Below are positions 23,250 through 34,032 of a stretch of DNA of 64,000 bases, piece by piece. Each line of letters starts with the position of its first letter. Position 1 is the first letter of the stretch. The DNA is taken from contig OZ034975.1 in the NCBI GenBank assembly GCA_964030785.1, forward strand, positions 14,766,142-14,830,141, in the 5' to 3' direction. Below the pieces are notes generated by a model. The model saw only the letters and a program-made list of their open reading frames with translations. It ran no database searches and was not told the origin of the DNA. Origin of the DNA: Siderastrea siderea. Lineage: Eukaryota > Cnidaria > Anthozoa > Scleractinia > Rhizangiidae. A program made the translations under genes and the position numbers.

Positions 23250-23426
23250 TGACAGTCATTTCCTGGTCATTTCTCCCCCCGCGCTACTGTATCACATTTC
23301 AATTGTCACGCAACATGCAACTCGCTTTTGGCCGGCATTGATCATTTTTGTCCGACGTGCCCATTGTACGAAATTTCAGCCAAGGATTGCTTTGTGAGGG
23401 AACAGAAACTCATTCAAACATTACAA
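23250..23426 (+). pseudogene. RING-like exon fragment, right palindrome arm
   Basis: Mirror copy of the segment in the left arm, with the same FNCHATCNSLLAGIDHF and DCFVREQKLIQTLQ text and the same GTAAGT donor at 23427. The coding text being kept in both arms is explained by the arms' overall similarity and is not proof of function. Confidence 0.25.
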
Positions 23427-24778
23427 GTAAGTAAATCACCGTATATCTTAGCAGTGGAATGATTTTTTAAGTCTGGTTATAGAGTTATCTGTTCTGATCG
23501 CGGAATGAGTCAGTATGAATGGCCTGACTCCATTATATTTTCAAAACATCTTAACAAACAAATATCAAAGCTAATAAGCTTCACTGGCAAATGTATTTTA
23601 GCAGGTGGACTGCAAAAACATGCTATTTATGCGCCAGCGTTTTAGTCTTATAAAGCAACACAAAAATATCGCGCAGACGCGTTTTCATTTGCATAAGGAG
23701 ATTTCTGATAGCATCTATGCCCACCGAATTCCTTTATCGTAAAGTGACTTAATGGCATATTTATTCAAGGTTTCTTTTTACTCGAATTCACGTACTTAAA
23801 CATTTAAAATTTTAATATCTGCCCTAAAGTAACGATAGTTAGTTTGGAAAAGTATGAAAAGCGAAATATTCGTGCGACAGGGTAACATCGGGTATCAAAA
23901 CATCACAATGTCGACAGGGATCTTTCATCGTCTAATTGTTGTATTATGTGAAACTCGCGTAAAATAAAGGCAAAACATCGCTTTGTGACTAGATTTAAGA
24001 TAAGGAAATGCTTTAGCTTACTTTCAGTATAAAAGCAGTATGGTACAGACCAGAAACGTCGACCGTTGTGTCTGAAAAGCATATGTGACTTGAAATAGGA
24101 TTACAGTAAAGAAATGGCGAAATCTGTCAAAGTGCACTCCACATATTTTCACCTCGCGCTCTCGCTTTTCACGGGCCAAACTAAATATTTTAATATGATA
24201 AACAACAAGCATTTCCGATTCCAAAGAGTCCTTTTATGACCTAGATATTCGTATACCCCCGATGATATGGTCTTCTAAAAATTGGTAAAATTCAGTGTAT
24301 CAACGGAATAGAAAATACTGTACTCTTTACGCGCCTGGATATCAAGGAAAGAACGTTTAGATGGACGTCAAGTTTGCTTTGAAAGCAAGTTCAAGAGATG
24401 TCTAACAAACTGTGAAAAGATTAATTCCAGGCAAGTTTTTGTTGTCTTGTACGAGCGTTTTGAAAATGTACTAATTTGCATAATTTACATCGGGTCCGAA
24501 GGCCCGTTTAGGCCAATTTCGAACTTTCCGTTTTTTTGCCAAAATAAAAACTCGCTGGAACTTTTTAATATTATTTTTGAAAATAGTTTACCAAAAGGGT
24601 TCTTTTGGGCAAATAAAAAGAAATTCGAATTTTCGGCTCTGTCGCCGGATTCTCGAAAGTTACTGACAACGGCTCTTATTTAAAAACCAGGAAAAAGACG
24701 AAAATGGAAAGGAAAAGGTAGATATTTGAAGTAATTGAATTCCATGATCAAGATCGACCAGAAGTATTCCTGCCCGTA

Positions 24779-24840
24779 CAAGCGAAGTTAAGCCCAGTCC
24801 GGCGGGGTTAGTACTTGGTTGGGTGAACGGCCTGGGAACG
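24779..24840 (+). pseudogene. 5S rRNA-like sequence, plus strand
   Basis: GCGAAGTTAAGCCC, GGCGGGGTTAGTACTTGG and GGCCTGGGAACG match boxes A to C of 5S rRNA. It lies about 100 bases outside the right palindrome arm, mirroring the minus-strand copy outside the left arm. The 5' third is degenerate, so a functional gene is unlikely. Confidence 0.65.
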
Positions 24841-25594
24841 TTGAATTTACCTCAGCTTTTTCGCAAATAAAGTTCATTCGTAAAAAAGAGGTTTTTTTGG
24901 TACACTACAGGTTACGATTAATGAGATATTTAGCTCTACTTTTATTCCCGGTCGAGCTTATTCGTTTATTGCACAGGTTGTTTTTCGCCGCCGTAGGCGA
25001 TCAAATTGTGAACAATCTACGGCTTGAAGTTAAAGCAAAACTCTTTTATAAACAACATATTCCGGACAATCTTAGGTGGAAAAAATTGTTCTTCTTCTCA
25101 ATTAGTAAACACACTTTCCTATTAGGGGTATTAGGAAGCGAAAAAAATGCTAACAGTTTGACCACAACTCGACCGATAAAGAACTGCTGCTATTATAAAA
25201 TACAGCTTGTTGTCCTTCATGAAATAGATTTTAATCTCGCACTTTCAAACAGTTAGTTTAAAACAAAGCGAGTCTCTCTTTCCTACTGAAATGTTGGGAA
25301 AAGCAGATTTATGAAACGTGAAACAAAAACGCTCACGGTTTTCACTGGGCGCTCGATCGCTCGATCGATCGATCCGCGATCGGACTGGCTGCGAACTCTC
25401 ACATTTGAAAAATATCGGCCCCTAAAACAAAATCCAGGTCGTCTTGTTGCTTAATTGAAAGAATTTACAAACAAGACTTTGCCTGAATCATTTTTTTTCT
25501 ATAAAGATTCACCAGATGAATACATTTCGCCCTCGATATTTCTTTCCATAACGGCCGCCAAGTATGAAAAATCATTGTTTGCGAAGTTTGGTGA
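24841..25594. other. No gene recognised
   Basis: An ORF from near 24819 to 25256 overlaps the 5S-like text and has no recognised domain. A short GATC-rich palindromic tract, CGATCGATCGATCG, lies near 25355-25372. Confidence 0.35.
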
Positions 25595-25812
25595 CACTTG
25601 TACTTAATAAACGAAAGACCTACCTTTTGTCCTTATTAATCACATTTTTCGTACTTAATAAGTACAAGAGACGTACTTAATAAGAGGAAAATGCAATCTT
25701 TGTACGTAATAATCGAAGATAATGGTCTTTTCTGCAAAATAAGTACACTTGCCCTGCAGGATCTGTTTATTTAATAAGTACAAGAAACGGTACCTGTGCT
25801 TAATAGACGTTC
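25595..25812. repeat. Cluster of GTACTTAATAAG motifs
   Basis: At least six full or partial copies of TACTTAATAAGTAC-type text occur in ~220 bases, some as the self-complementary form ACTTAATAAGTAC. Spacing is irregular, so it is a motif cluster and not a regular tandem repeat. Confidence 0.7.
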
Positions 25813-26045
25813 AATTTTGGACTCCGAAAACAATTTGACACTCCGGAAACAAATTGACTCAGTGATTTCGACATAAAATATCATTTGGCAGATTTATAAA
25901 ATGACAATATTCATGTGCAACACCAACGTCGAAAACAAATTCTTGCCACATAGAGTGGGCCGAAAGAAAAATCCTACTGCAAGACATTCCTATGGCTGAC
26001 ACAAGCAACGTTATTTGTTACAGACTAATAAAGAAGTTTTAGCAC

Positions 26046-26117
<72 letters not shown>
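26046..26117. repeat. (AAT)n microsatellite
   Basis: About 24 AAT units without interruption. Confidence 0.9.
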
Positions 26118-26118
<1 letters not shown>

Positions 26119-26759
26119 TGAATATATAAAGTTAGTGCAAAAAGTGAGTCGAATTACAGCAACTAAAACACTTTCATATACTCCACAAAATGCTGGAAAT
26201 AGCATTTCCAAGGACTTTCAAAATTTCCCGGGGGAAGCATACCCCCGGACCCCCTAGATACTCCCACCTTCGCCAGGCATTTCTTTGAACCCCCTTGAGT
26301 TTCTCTAATTTCTAGGTCTGCATCAGGGTTGTGGGTCCCATCTCTTTCATAGTTTCCATGTTAAAAAAATCGTAAACATGCCCAGATTCAGAGTTCCTTG
26401 AAAAGAGACACCGTGTATTCAACAAATTATTTACTTTTTTCTTTATAGCATTCCGCTTTTCTGTTAATTCATGCTCATTATCCCCATATGATATGGAATT
26501 AAACAATTTGCAGCCATTTCAAACTTTATAAACGGTCACAATATCTATCTCCTATCTTATGCACAGGCATTGCACCTGAAGTTGTCCAACAAAATCTGAA
26601 TAGCAGCTGGACGAGGAAAATCCGTAAAAATGTTAAATGAATAATGAGTAGGTCAGAAAAAAAGCGAAAGGAATAATGAATAAGTGAGGTACAATTATTC
26701 CCCTTCCACCCCCGAAACAAGAGAAACATTATTGAGCAAAAACTTTAGAGTAGTACTTT

Positions 26760-27300
26760 TCTTCTGATGCTGTTTATTATGCTAAGAGGACCCCAGGCAG
26801 TTTGTGCGCGGAATCCTAAACTCAAATGAAAGCTATAGAGCAGTACTTTCCTGCGTTACTGTTTACACTGTACAAAATGGTTGACATTTGAGTTTTTGGT
26901 TAAAAATCCTCAAGTGTGACCGTTCAAATGAAAGCTACTGAGCGGTACTTTCCTGTGGTGCTGTTTGTTACGCTGCACAACGTGGGCCTGGCTTTTGAGT
27001 CTGTGGATGTGTGACCATTTAAAGTAAAGCTACTGAGCAGTACTTTCCCGTGTTGCTGTTTACTACACTGTACAACGTGGTTATGGCTGTTGAGTCTTGT
27101 ATTCGCCATTAAATGAAACGGCCTTCTCTGTTTTCACATCAAATGAGCACAGGTGCTTTCCTGTGTAGTTGCTAATCATGCTGTACAAGCGGATTACATT
27201 TGTTTAACATTTCAGTCTCAATGGACAAAATCCTAAAGTGTAGCCATGATATAAAAACGTTAAGCATTACTTGGCTGTGGTTGCGTTTATTTGGTTTATT
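26760..27300. repeat. Diverged tandem repeat, ~115-bp unit
   Basis: Units share AAATGAAAGCTACTGAGCAG, TACTTTCC, TGCTGTTTA and CTGTACAACGTGG, then GTGTGACC. Four to five copies are visible, with a single unit near 16800 and an inverted one near 28388-28530. The array lies just upstream of the homeobox exon. Confidence 0.8.
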
Positions 27301-27603
27301 CAGTATGCTACAAACGGGGGTTCTAACGACTTTCTCTTAATTCCGGGTTTCGCTTTCCCAATAATACTTTAATTGATCGCTATCCTGGTATAATTGCAAA
27401 CTGCAAACGGCCGGACAGACGAGTTAGTAATAACTAAAACAACATGGACTAGAGGATACCTATTACAACGATAAACACCCAGAACTCTCAAACCCGAGAA
27501 CATTGTTTTGTCACAAGAGTGGAACGGTTCCACCGAGGAAGTCACTCTGCTTCAGAGCCAAACGGTAAAGTAAGTGTTTACTCATTGTTCCTTCTTTTTA
27601 CAG

Positions 27604-27776
27604 AGGAATTGCCTAGTAGACGGTCCCAGCGCTGCAAACCCCCGCTTAACAGGAAAAACTTTACCAGAGAACAGTTGAGAGAGTTGGAGAAACTTTTCGA
27701 TCAGACACACTACCCAGACGCCTTGACGCACGAAACATTAGCCAAGAGACTGGGCCTATCAGAAGCCAGAGTTCAG
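27604..27776 (+). CDS. Shox-like paired-type homeobox gene, homeodomain exon 1
   Basis: The exon encodes homeodomain positions 1-46, from the N-terminal arm to the start of helix 3. Residues seen include [20 protein letters not shown] and [13 protein letters not shown], with Leu16 and Phe20 of the hydrophobic core in place. The domain aligns without gaps. The exon begins after TTCCTTCTTTTTACAG and ends at GTAATC after Gln46, the usual paired-class intron position, in phase 0. Together with the next exon it looks most like the Shox/Prrx side of the paired-like class. The N-terminal arm is unusual: Arg5 is kept but the expected Arg2/Arg3 are not. Upstream exons with the start codon were not found; the in-frame ATG at 27519 would give an implausible extension. 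Confidence 0.8.
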
Positions 27777-27846
27777 GTAATCATGCAAATCGAAAGTTAT
27801 TATGTAAATTGCAGTTAATTATGCAAAGTAAACGTAATGGAGCAAA

Positions 27847-28126
27847 AGGCTTGTTTTCACTGGGCCATAAGCATAAGCCTAAGCGCATGCATAAGCATAA
27901 ACATGTCTTGCGTCGGCTTGTGCTTATGCTTATGTCGCAGTTTTGACAATGAAACCTGGAGGCGACACAAGCGCAAGCGCAAGGAATAGCCGACGCAAGG
28001 GCTGGTCATTATGTCCCCTCCAGTTTTCATTGTCAAAACTGCGACATATGCATAACCACAAGCCGAAGGAAGACATGTTTAAGCTTATACTTTCGCTTAT
28101 GCTAATGTCCTAGTGAAAACCAGCCT
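27847..28126. mobile_element. Palindromic MITE in the homeobox intron
   Basis: The ends AGGCTTGTTTTCACTGGGCC and the complement of AGGCTGGTTTTCACTAGGAC are inverted. The pairing continues inward through TAAGCATAAGC motifs and a shared TTTTGACAATGAAA segment, so most of the 280 bases can fold. No target duplication is evident. Confidence 0.75.
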
Positions 28127-28993
28127 GAATCACTCAAATTATTCAAATTTCTTCAATTTATGGATAACAATGAAACTGCCGGAGGTTGTTTAAAATGTAC
28201 TTAATTATGTCAAAGTGAAGAAATCATGCAAGCAGTCTGAATTCGAGAGTAGGTTTTGGAACAGTGGAATAGCCGGTTATTCCATTTATAACGGAGTAAA
28301 ATTGCTGTTCGACAACCAGGAGAACCGAAACTCGAGGCTAAAGAAATCGAAATTTGCTAAAGAGTCCAAAAATGTGGAAACAGAGAGCACCGCAAAACTG
28401 GTACTGTTCAGTAGCTTTCATTTGAACGGTCACCCTGTTAATTGGATTTAATTCACAGACTCTACAGACTCAAACGTTACAGTTGCATTGTACAGCAAAG
28501 CGCTGCTTCTTCCAAAGATTCGAAAGGAAGACTCACCTTGCACAGCACCACGGAAAAATATTGCTAGGTAGCGCCTGTTTGAGTGACTATTTACTAACTA
28601 ACAGACTTATCAATACTTTCCTTTTGTGCCCGTTTGAGTTTTTCCCATGTTGATTTAAACGGGTAGAGACTGAAACTAGCAAATTGCACGTGATAAATTG
28701 ATATGTAATTTTATGAATTTTGTTTTGTGACTCGAAACTAGGCGGACAGAAAAGATTATCTCGGAAAATCTTTGGAACTCTAAGGAACATTTGCTTTCGG
28801 ATATCGGTCTAAGTAATTGTCATTTTGTAAACTCGGAGCATCTACGAATTGTCATTAAAGAGAATGGTCGTTACAACACATGTGGACATTTGGAAACTGA
28901 AGTTTCTCACATTTATTCTTAAATATTTTTTTTAGTGTAAGTGAAGGTTTTATCGCTAATTTATTCACATTGGTTTCGCTAATTTATTCATAG
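28127..28993. other. Remainder of the homeobox intron
   Basis: AT-rich intron with one inverted unit of the ~115-bp repeat at about 28388-28530. It ends with the acceptor TTTATTCATAG. Confidence 0.6.
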
Positions 28994-29200
28994 ATCTGGT
29001 TTCAAAATCGTCGTGCTAAATGCCGCCGTCAGGACGCCCCGACTCAGCGAGGCTTTGTTGTCCCAGCAACACAAACTTACAAACCGCCTACTCACGTGAC
29101 TCAGCTTCAACAAGGCACAACATTTCGCCATTTACCCATGGCTGTTATGGCGCAGGGTGCGTGGAACACCTATGCATGTGCAACCATGCCAGTTTCCTAG
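28994..29200 (+). CDS. Shox-like homeobox gene, last exon
   Basis: The exon opens in phase 0 with IWFQNRRAKCRRQDAPTQRG, completing recognition helix 3. Trp48, Phe49, Gln50, Asn51 and Arg53 are all present, and Gln50 is typical of paired-like proteins. RRAKCR followed by Q and an acidic residue is characteristic of SHOX proteins. After the homeodomain come 55 residues rich in Gln, Thr and Pro, ending ...WNTYACATMPVS and TAG. No OAR motif is visible, so the tail is short compared with vertebrate SHOX. A sequence-specific nuclear transcription factor is expected. A one-base shift would keep the frame open to about 29304, so the end should be checked against transcripts. Confidence 0.8.
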   Translation: MWFQNRRAKCRRQDAPTQRGFVVPATQTYKPPTHVTQLQQGTTFRHLPMAVMAQGAWNTYACATMPVS

Positions 29201-29312
29201 GCAACGCCAGACACGTGCATTATGGCCGTCAATTTCATCAACAAACAAGCATTGAGGACTTGAGACGCAACGCGAGATATCACAGTTATAGTGGACAGAA
29301 TTGAATTTTTGC

Positions 29313-29318
29313 AATAAA
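29313..29318 (+). terminator. AATAAA signal after the homeobox stop codon
   Basis: GCAATAAATTG lies 112 bases past the TAG and is followed by a TTTTG-rich tract. Confidence 0.45.
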
Positions 29319-29699
29319 TTGTATTTTGACATCGCTTTACGAAGAAGTCGATTCACAAGGTGAGTACATCGAGTCTGCGGCTGAAGACAGTTGTGTCGTC
29401 ACACAACATCATCTCATGAGACTGTTCTTCGAGCAAAAATTGTGAAACAGTGAAGTATCAACGGGTTTGTTCGAAGCCGTGTAACTAAGTCATTTGGATA
29501 GAAAAGAAGAGTTGAACGCACTGATAATATCCTTATCTTCAGTTGTAAGGATCGCTTACTTGGTGCTGATGTATTGTCAAAAAAGATGGAACAGTTTGTA
29601 CAGTTTGGAGTTGTTCCCAAAATAACGCTACAATAAAATGGATGACATTAATAATTGCAACTGTCAATGGTAACGTTAAATCAACAGTAATCTAACCGT
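29319..29699. other. No gene recognised
   Basis: Unique-looking sequence between the homeobox gene and the next block Y fragment. Confidence 0.4.
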
Positions 29700-29880
29700 C
29701 GACATCGACCTTTTTTTAGACAGCGAAGCTCGAGGAAAGCTGTAGACTTCGAGGAACAAATAACGTCCAAGCAAGAATCTCTCTCACAGCTTATTTTAAA
29801 ACCTAAATAAAGGTTATTTATTGTGTTTCTATCATCCTTCAAAATGTTTGCGCAAATTTACGTGAGCGCATAAAAAAGAT
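29700..29880. repeat. Block Y fragment
   Basis: ACAGCGAAGCTCGAGGAAAG and the AATAAAGGTTATTTATTGTG segment match 48665-48830 and 7925-8030. Confidence 0.65.
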
Positions 29881-29948
29881 TCAATACAACAATACACTAC
29901 AATACAATACAATACAATACAATACAATGCAATACAATACAATACAAA
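29881..29948. repeat. (AATAC)n microsatellite
   Basis: About twelve pentamer units with a few substitutions. Confidence 0.9.
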
Positions 29949-30881
29949 AATAATTGTATAGCGCTTATACGTTTAAGTGCCCTGGTAACCGGATATCCCT
30001 TATAGTCTAGCAGTTAGATGAAACTATTCTGTACTTTATGATGAAAGCATGAAACTTGGCACAGAAATACTAGGTATCGTACGGAACGTTTTTAAGGCAA
30101 TCTGGATAGGATCTGTGGCAGCTGGGAAGGGGGGGGGGGAATTTTTTCAATATGCCGCCAGTCAGACTATAAAGACTATTATTGGGGAAATGAAGCAAAA
30201 TTTACTTGATTAATTGTTGAATTGTCATTTTAGTCATGTCTGCTTGTTGAATTTCCCATCAATACAAAACATTAACAACTGAATTCAGGGGATCGTTTTA
30301 TTTTAGGTCAAAATTATGCAAATTAGATATCTAATCAATTCAATTACACTGGTCGAACCATTTAACCACAGTTTCGCTTTTTCCTCAATTATTTCGGTGG
30401 CCACTTTCAAGCTTACCTGTTTAACTGTTTCACGGCAGAACTATGATGCAGTTAGAGAACGTAGAAACGCCTTATTGTAAATGCTATTTATTCAGTTATT
30501 TGTCCTTTTATTTCCCATGCTCATCAGTTTGTCTACTACAGTAACAACACAAGCACAGTACTTGCGAAGCAGATTTTCATTGGCAAATTTACTCCTTCGT
30601 CTATTGCCTTTACAGCTCTCGATGAACAGATTTGTTCTGTTAAATACAACCGAATTTTGTTGGACTGAGCAGTTTAGCGCTAAAAGAGCACCAGGCGTTA
30701 CGGCGTTACGGAAGGGACTTCTGTGCAGATGAAGTAGTATATTTTCTAACATCTTCTCTGAAAGACGTTTTTCTTGCATTATTCACATTGTCATCAGATA
30801 TTGGAAGTAGCAATGACCTATAATTCTTTACTGAAGCTTGATAGAATTTAGTGTGTGTGTGCTGCTGTGAATTGCAAGCAT
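29949..30881. other. No gene recognised
   Basis: Contains a G-run near 30130-30139. Open frames on both strands near 30481-30779 are antisense to each other and have no recognised domain. The 3' end carries the left copy of the 9-bp target duplication TGCAAGCAT (30873-30881). Confidence 0.35.
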
Positions 30882-31681
30882 TAGCCCGAGTTTCAGCCGT
30901 CTCCTCCGGTCGCTCACTCCCGAGAGAGACGTCTGAATCAATGAGCCGCTAATGCCGTCCAGTGACGTTACGGCGAATCAATGTGAATTTATGCGAATTA
31001 TTTCTGTTCCCGCGAAAAATTCAGCTTTTGCCGCCCTCGAGTCGATGATAGACGCACGCCTGTCGCTCGATGGAAAGGGTCAAGTACCTTTTGTTTTGCT
31101 TCTGTGTTATGTCTTTCATCGCAACTATTATTCGCCCAGAACCTCCGCATCTTGTTCTGAAAAAACAGAAGCTGCTGCGATATTGCACTTGTGAAGAGAA
31201 GTAACTTGGTCATTGATGAGAGCCACTAAGGGAGAAATAACAATAATGTTACAGTGTGCTTCAAATTGTGTACGCGATTTGGAGAGTTCACTTACAACAT
31301 GAGGTGCAATCTGGAACATTTAGCACCCAATTTTAGCTCGTCGGGAGATTAACGAAAACGTTTTCCCTCGACAGGAAGTGAAAGAGAGCGTTTTCCTGTT
31401 CGGGGTATATGACTTAGTTAACCCCAACATTGCACAAACATTCGATACTGCTTCTTTGAAAGCCTTCGCACAAAGTGGAATCCCCGCGACCGCCATTCTG
31501 TAAACATTCCTCGCACTTTGAATAATTAATGACATAATGTATGTGAATAATTGAGAATCAGCCAATCAACACCACTGTCTGGTTTTGGACAGTGACGTCA
31601 CTGGACGGTATTAGCGGCTCATTGATTCAGACGTCTCTCTCGGGAGTAAGCGACCAGAGGAGACGGCTGAAATTCAGGCTA
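30882..31681. mobile_element. 800-bp TIR element with 9-bp target duplication
   Basis: The ends TAGCCCGAGTTTCAGCCGTC and the complement of TAGCCTGAATTTCAGCCGTC continue as inverted repeats for ~75 bases. TGCAAGCAT flanks both ends exactly (30873-30881 and 31682-31690). A 9-bp duplication with long TIRs is the signature of Mutator-like elements. No Mutator transposase is present; the interior holds a RecQ-like helicase relic on the minus strand. Confidence 0.8.
31128..31475 (-). pseudogene. RecQ-like helicase relic
   Basis: The minus strand gives KAFKEAVSNVCAMLGL, then in another frame ENVFVNLPTS, a stop and NWVL, and then FQIAPHVVSELSKSRTQFEA with IVISPLVALINDQVTSLHKC. This is the order of a RecQ N-terminus: a lead helix, the Walker A region and motif Ia (SPLVALxxDQ). 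Walker A is broken: the expected GSGK is replaced by a stop. At least two frame changes occur, and the rest of the helicase (DExH box onward) is absent. No function expected. Confidence 0.7.
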
Positions 31682-31690
31682 TGCAAGCAT

Positions 31691-33219
31691 ATGCGGCAAT
31701 GCATGTAGCATCAGTGAGCACACTCTATAGCGATCTAGCTATGCACCTTCTTCTTGCCGTAAAACACAGTGTGGTGCCTGTTATTGTTTGACGTACTGAA
31801 CTACTCGATTTAAGTAAAGTACCCGAGTAAACATCCTGCCCGCATTCCAGTTTGTTAGCCAATATTGACTTGAAACATCGTCTGGAACCAGTCACTGTCT
31901 GTGGTATGAAGTAGCATAATCTGTTAAGAATACAGCGCTCTCGGTAGTTTGTCAACTTTAAGCATCTTTATCCCATCTAGGCGCAAACCAAGGACACGTG
32001 CCTCGTTGCAATTATAGGATATGAAATAGCATTTTTACTTCTTAAGTCTTCCAGAAGAAGTGACGCTTAACGATGGATTGATCCAGCCATCCCAGGCTAG
32101 GACGTCAAACTCCTTCCTTCTGCCAGAAATGTCGTTGCACTCGTTACCTGTGTGCCCTTAGTATTCTTGCAACTCATCGCAGCTCGGTTTCGCGCTGCGA
32201 GAATTATGTACCTTAGATGCCATGCCTTTTGAATTAACACATAGCGTACTAGTGCTAACCAAGTGTGCATGGAAGGTTTCCTTTGCATTTGATGCTTTCA
32301 GGAATGAACCTGCATATCCGGTTGTAGTATGTTTTCTTAGACAAGTACCGGAATCGAATCGCTACATACAACAAATATATATTTCCACCTGCTTTTAGCA
32401 AAACAAGTGAGTTGTAGATGTAGGTAACACCCAAGGTGGCCACCGGTATCAACCATATCCTCTTCATATAGTGGAATTCTTTGCAGTAGGTATCTATGGT
32501 TGTTTAGTTACTCTTGTCGTTGGTTCAGTGGTTAAACAATAAATATTTATCCAAAAATAGGACAATCAGTAACACTTCCACTTTTTAACTGCATAAATCA
32601 AGGCGCTTTAGCTAACCTAATCAGGAACCTAATTCAAGACAACTTTTTTTTCATTTGTGGCCATTTATCAGCCCCCAGGAAAAATAATACAGTGTCGTGC
32701 ATTCTTTTCCAGCTAGAACAAACAATTTATGGTTGTCTCGTTTAAAGTTTGCGACGATAGCAATGAAAAAGTAAGCTACAACTATGCAATCATCAAATCT
32801 GAATTAATTAAAATTTTAATTTGCATAATTATTACCTCAGAATTATCTTTTCAATTTTCCATTCTCAGAAACCTTCGATGCCAATTTTGATAGCATAATT
32901 GTAACTTTTGAACTTAGCTAAATAGAAATTTCGATCAGACATTGTTTTAGACAATGCTGTACGTTTCCACGCCAAAGAAGTATCGCTAGCGGCGGCCATT
33001 TTTAATTATTACGCCCACTACTTTTACCACCCTCTCCTGGCTGACATGGAGCATACCCCGATTGCCTCTAATCTTGGAAATGTTCCCTGTGATGTCTAGT
33101 GTTGACGTGCCGAGTTTGATGTTTTTATCATAAAGTGCAGTACTCACCCCTGATTTGACACTTATCTGCTGGACCATTAAAGACATTCACTTATTCATTA
33201 GAATGGCTCATAAGTTATC
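31691..33219. other. No gene recognised
   Basis: Several ORFs of 60-76 codons without domains. AT-rich tract near 32780-32920. Confidence 0.35.
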
Positions 33220-34032
33220 ATATCCTCGCAAGTTTGCACTACAAAGCACGCAACACGCCTCTTAACCCAACACTTTTATTACCTTATCCTAAATTTAAAA
33301 AAAGGTAATTAACTACCTTAACCTTAACTACAAAGCACATCCAATAATATAACGTTAAATATAAAGCTAATAGAAAAAGTTTCACAAGTTCAAACGTTTC
33401 ACATTAAAACTAACTTCAAATAGTCTCCTTTTCTGCGCATTTTTTTTAATAATAAAGACTTTATTTAATGCAGTATAATGCAGTTGTTGACAGAATTTTT
33501 TCAGCTAATGATAATGCAGTTGTTGACAGCATGTTTTCAACTATTTTGCTATTTCTATTTTATAAAGAACACAACAACCGAAAACAACGTCCTCCGTTCG
33601 CTTTGTGCATGTCTTTTGATTACAACAAGTTTCGCAAAATTAAACTTGTTAATCTACTTTGGTGGACAATAGTTATTTTTATAAAATTATAACCTCTCAA
33701 TACAGATCGTAAAGGGAGAGAAGCAAGCGTCTTTTGGGAGGCAATAATAACTAGAACAATATCAGATATTTCACTCTCTACGATCTAGATATCCTATTTT
33801 AATTCTCTTCTGATGTAATTATACCATTTGGACGAAACTAAGTACAAAGTCACTATTCAAAAAACGGTTGCTAAATTGCTTCTTTCTGAGCAGTTTGGAA
33901 ATGTTTAAGACATTCGCACTAAATTTAACAGATGCGAAAAAGGTGTACAAAAGTTAGAAAACAAGCAAGGAAATAGTATCACGAGAAAGATAAAATACAA
34001 CGTTGCAGCAACTGCTGCAAAAACGTTTAGGC
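33220..34032. repeat. Block Y, 3' flank of zinc-finger gene B
   Basis: CAACACTTTTATTACC and GGGAGGCAATAATAA-like text match the flanks of gene A (8085-8680) and the third unit. AATAAA on the gene strand is at 33275-33280. Confidence 0.7.

Larger units (their letters stand above)
20341..24678. repeat. 4.3-kb palindrome with arms of about 2 kb
   Basis: The left arm (20341-22522) matches the reverse complement of the right arm (22676-24678). The outer end reads TAAGAGCCGTTGTCAGTAAC. By eye, the outer ~1 kb is about 95% identical. The arms differ by a left-only (AAT)n tract and by unrelated stretches at about 21990-22370 and 22800-23060. The 153-base centre carries a C-run of about 19. Both arms hold the same exon-like segment. 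Confidence 0.9.

Noticed and set aside
24819..25256. 145-codon plus-strand ORF as a gene
   Set aside because: It starts inside the 5S-like sequence and has no recognised domain or splice context.
25350..25375. CGATCGATCG tract as a regulatory site
   Set aside because: Short simple palindromic repeat with no other support.
27519..27603. ATG at 27519 as the homeobox start
   Set aside because: The intervening residues are unlike a homeobox N-terminus, and a strong acceptor at 27603 marks the exon start.
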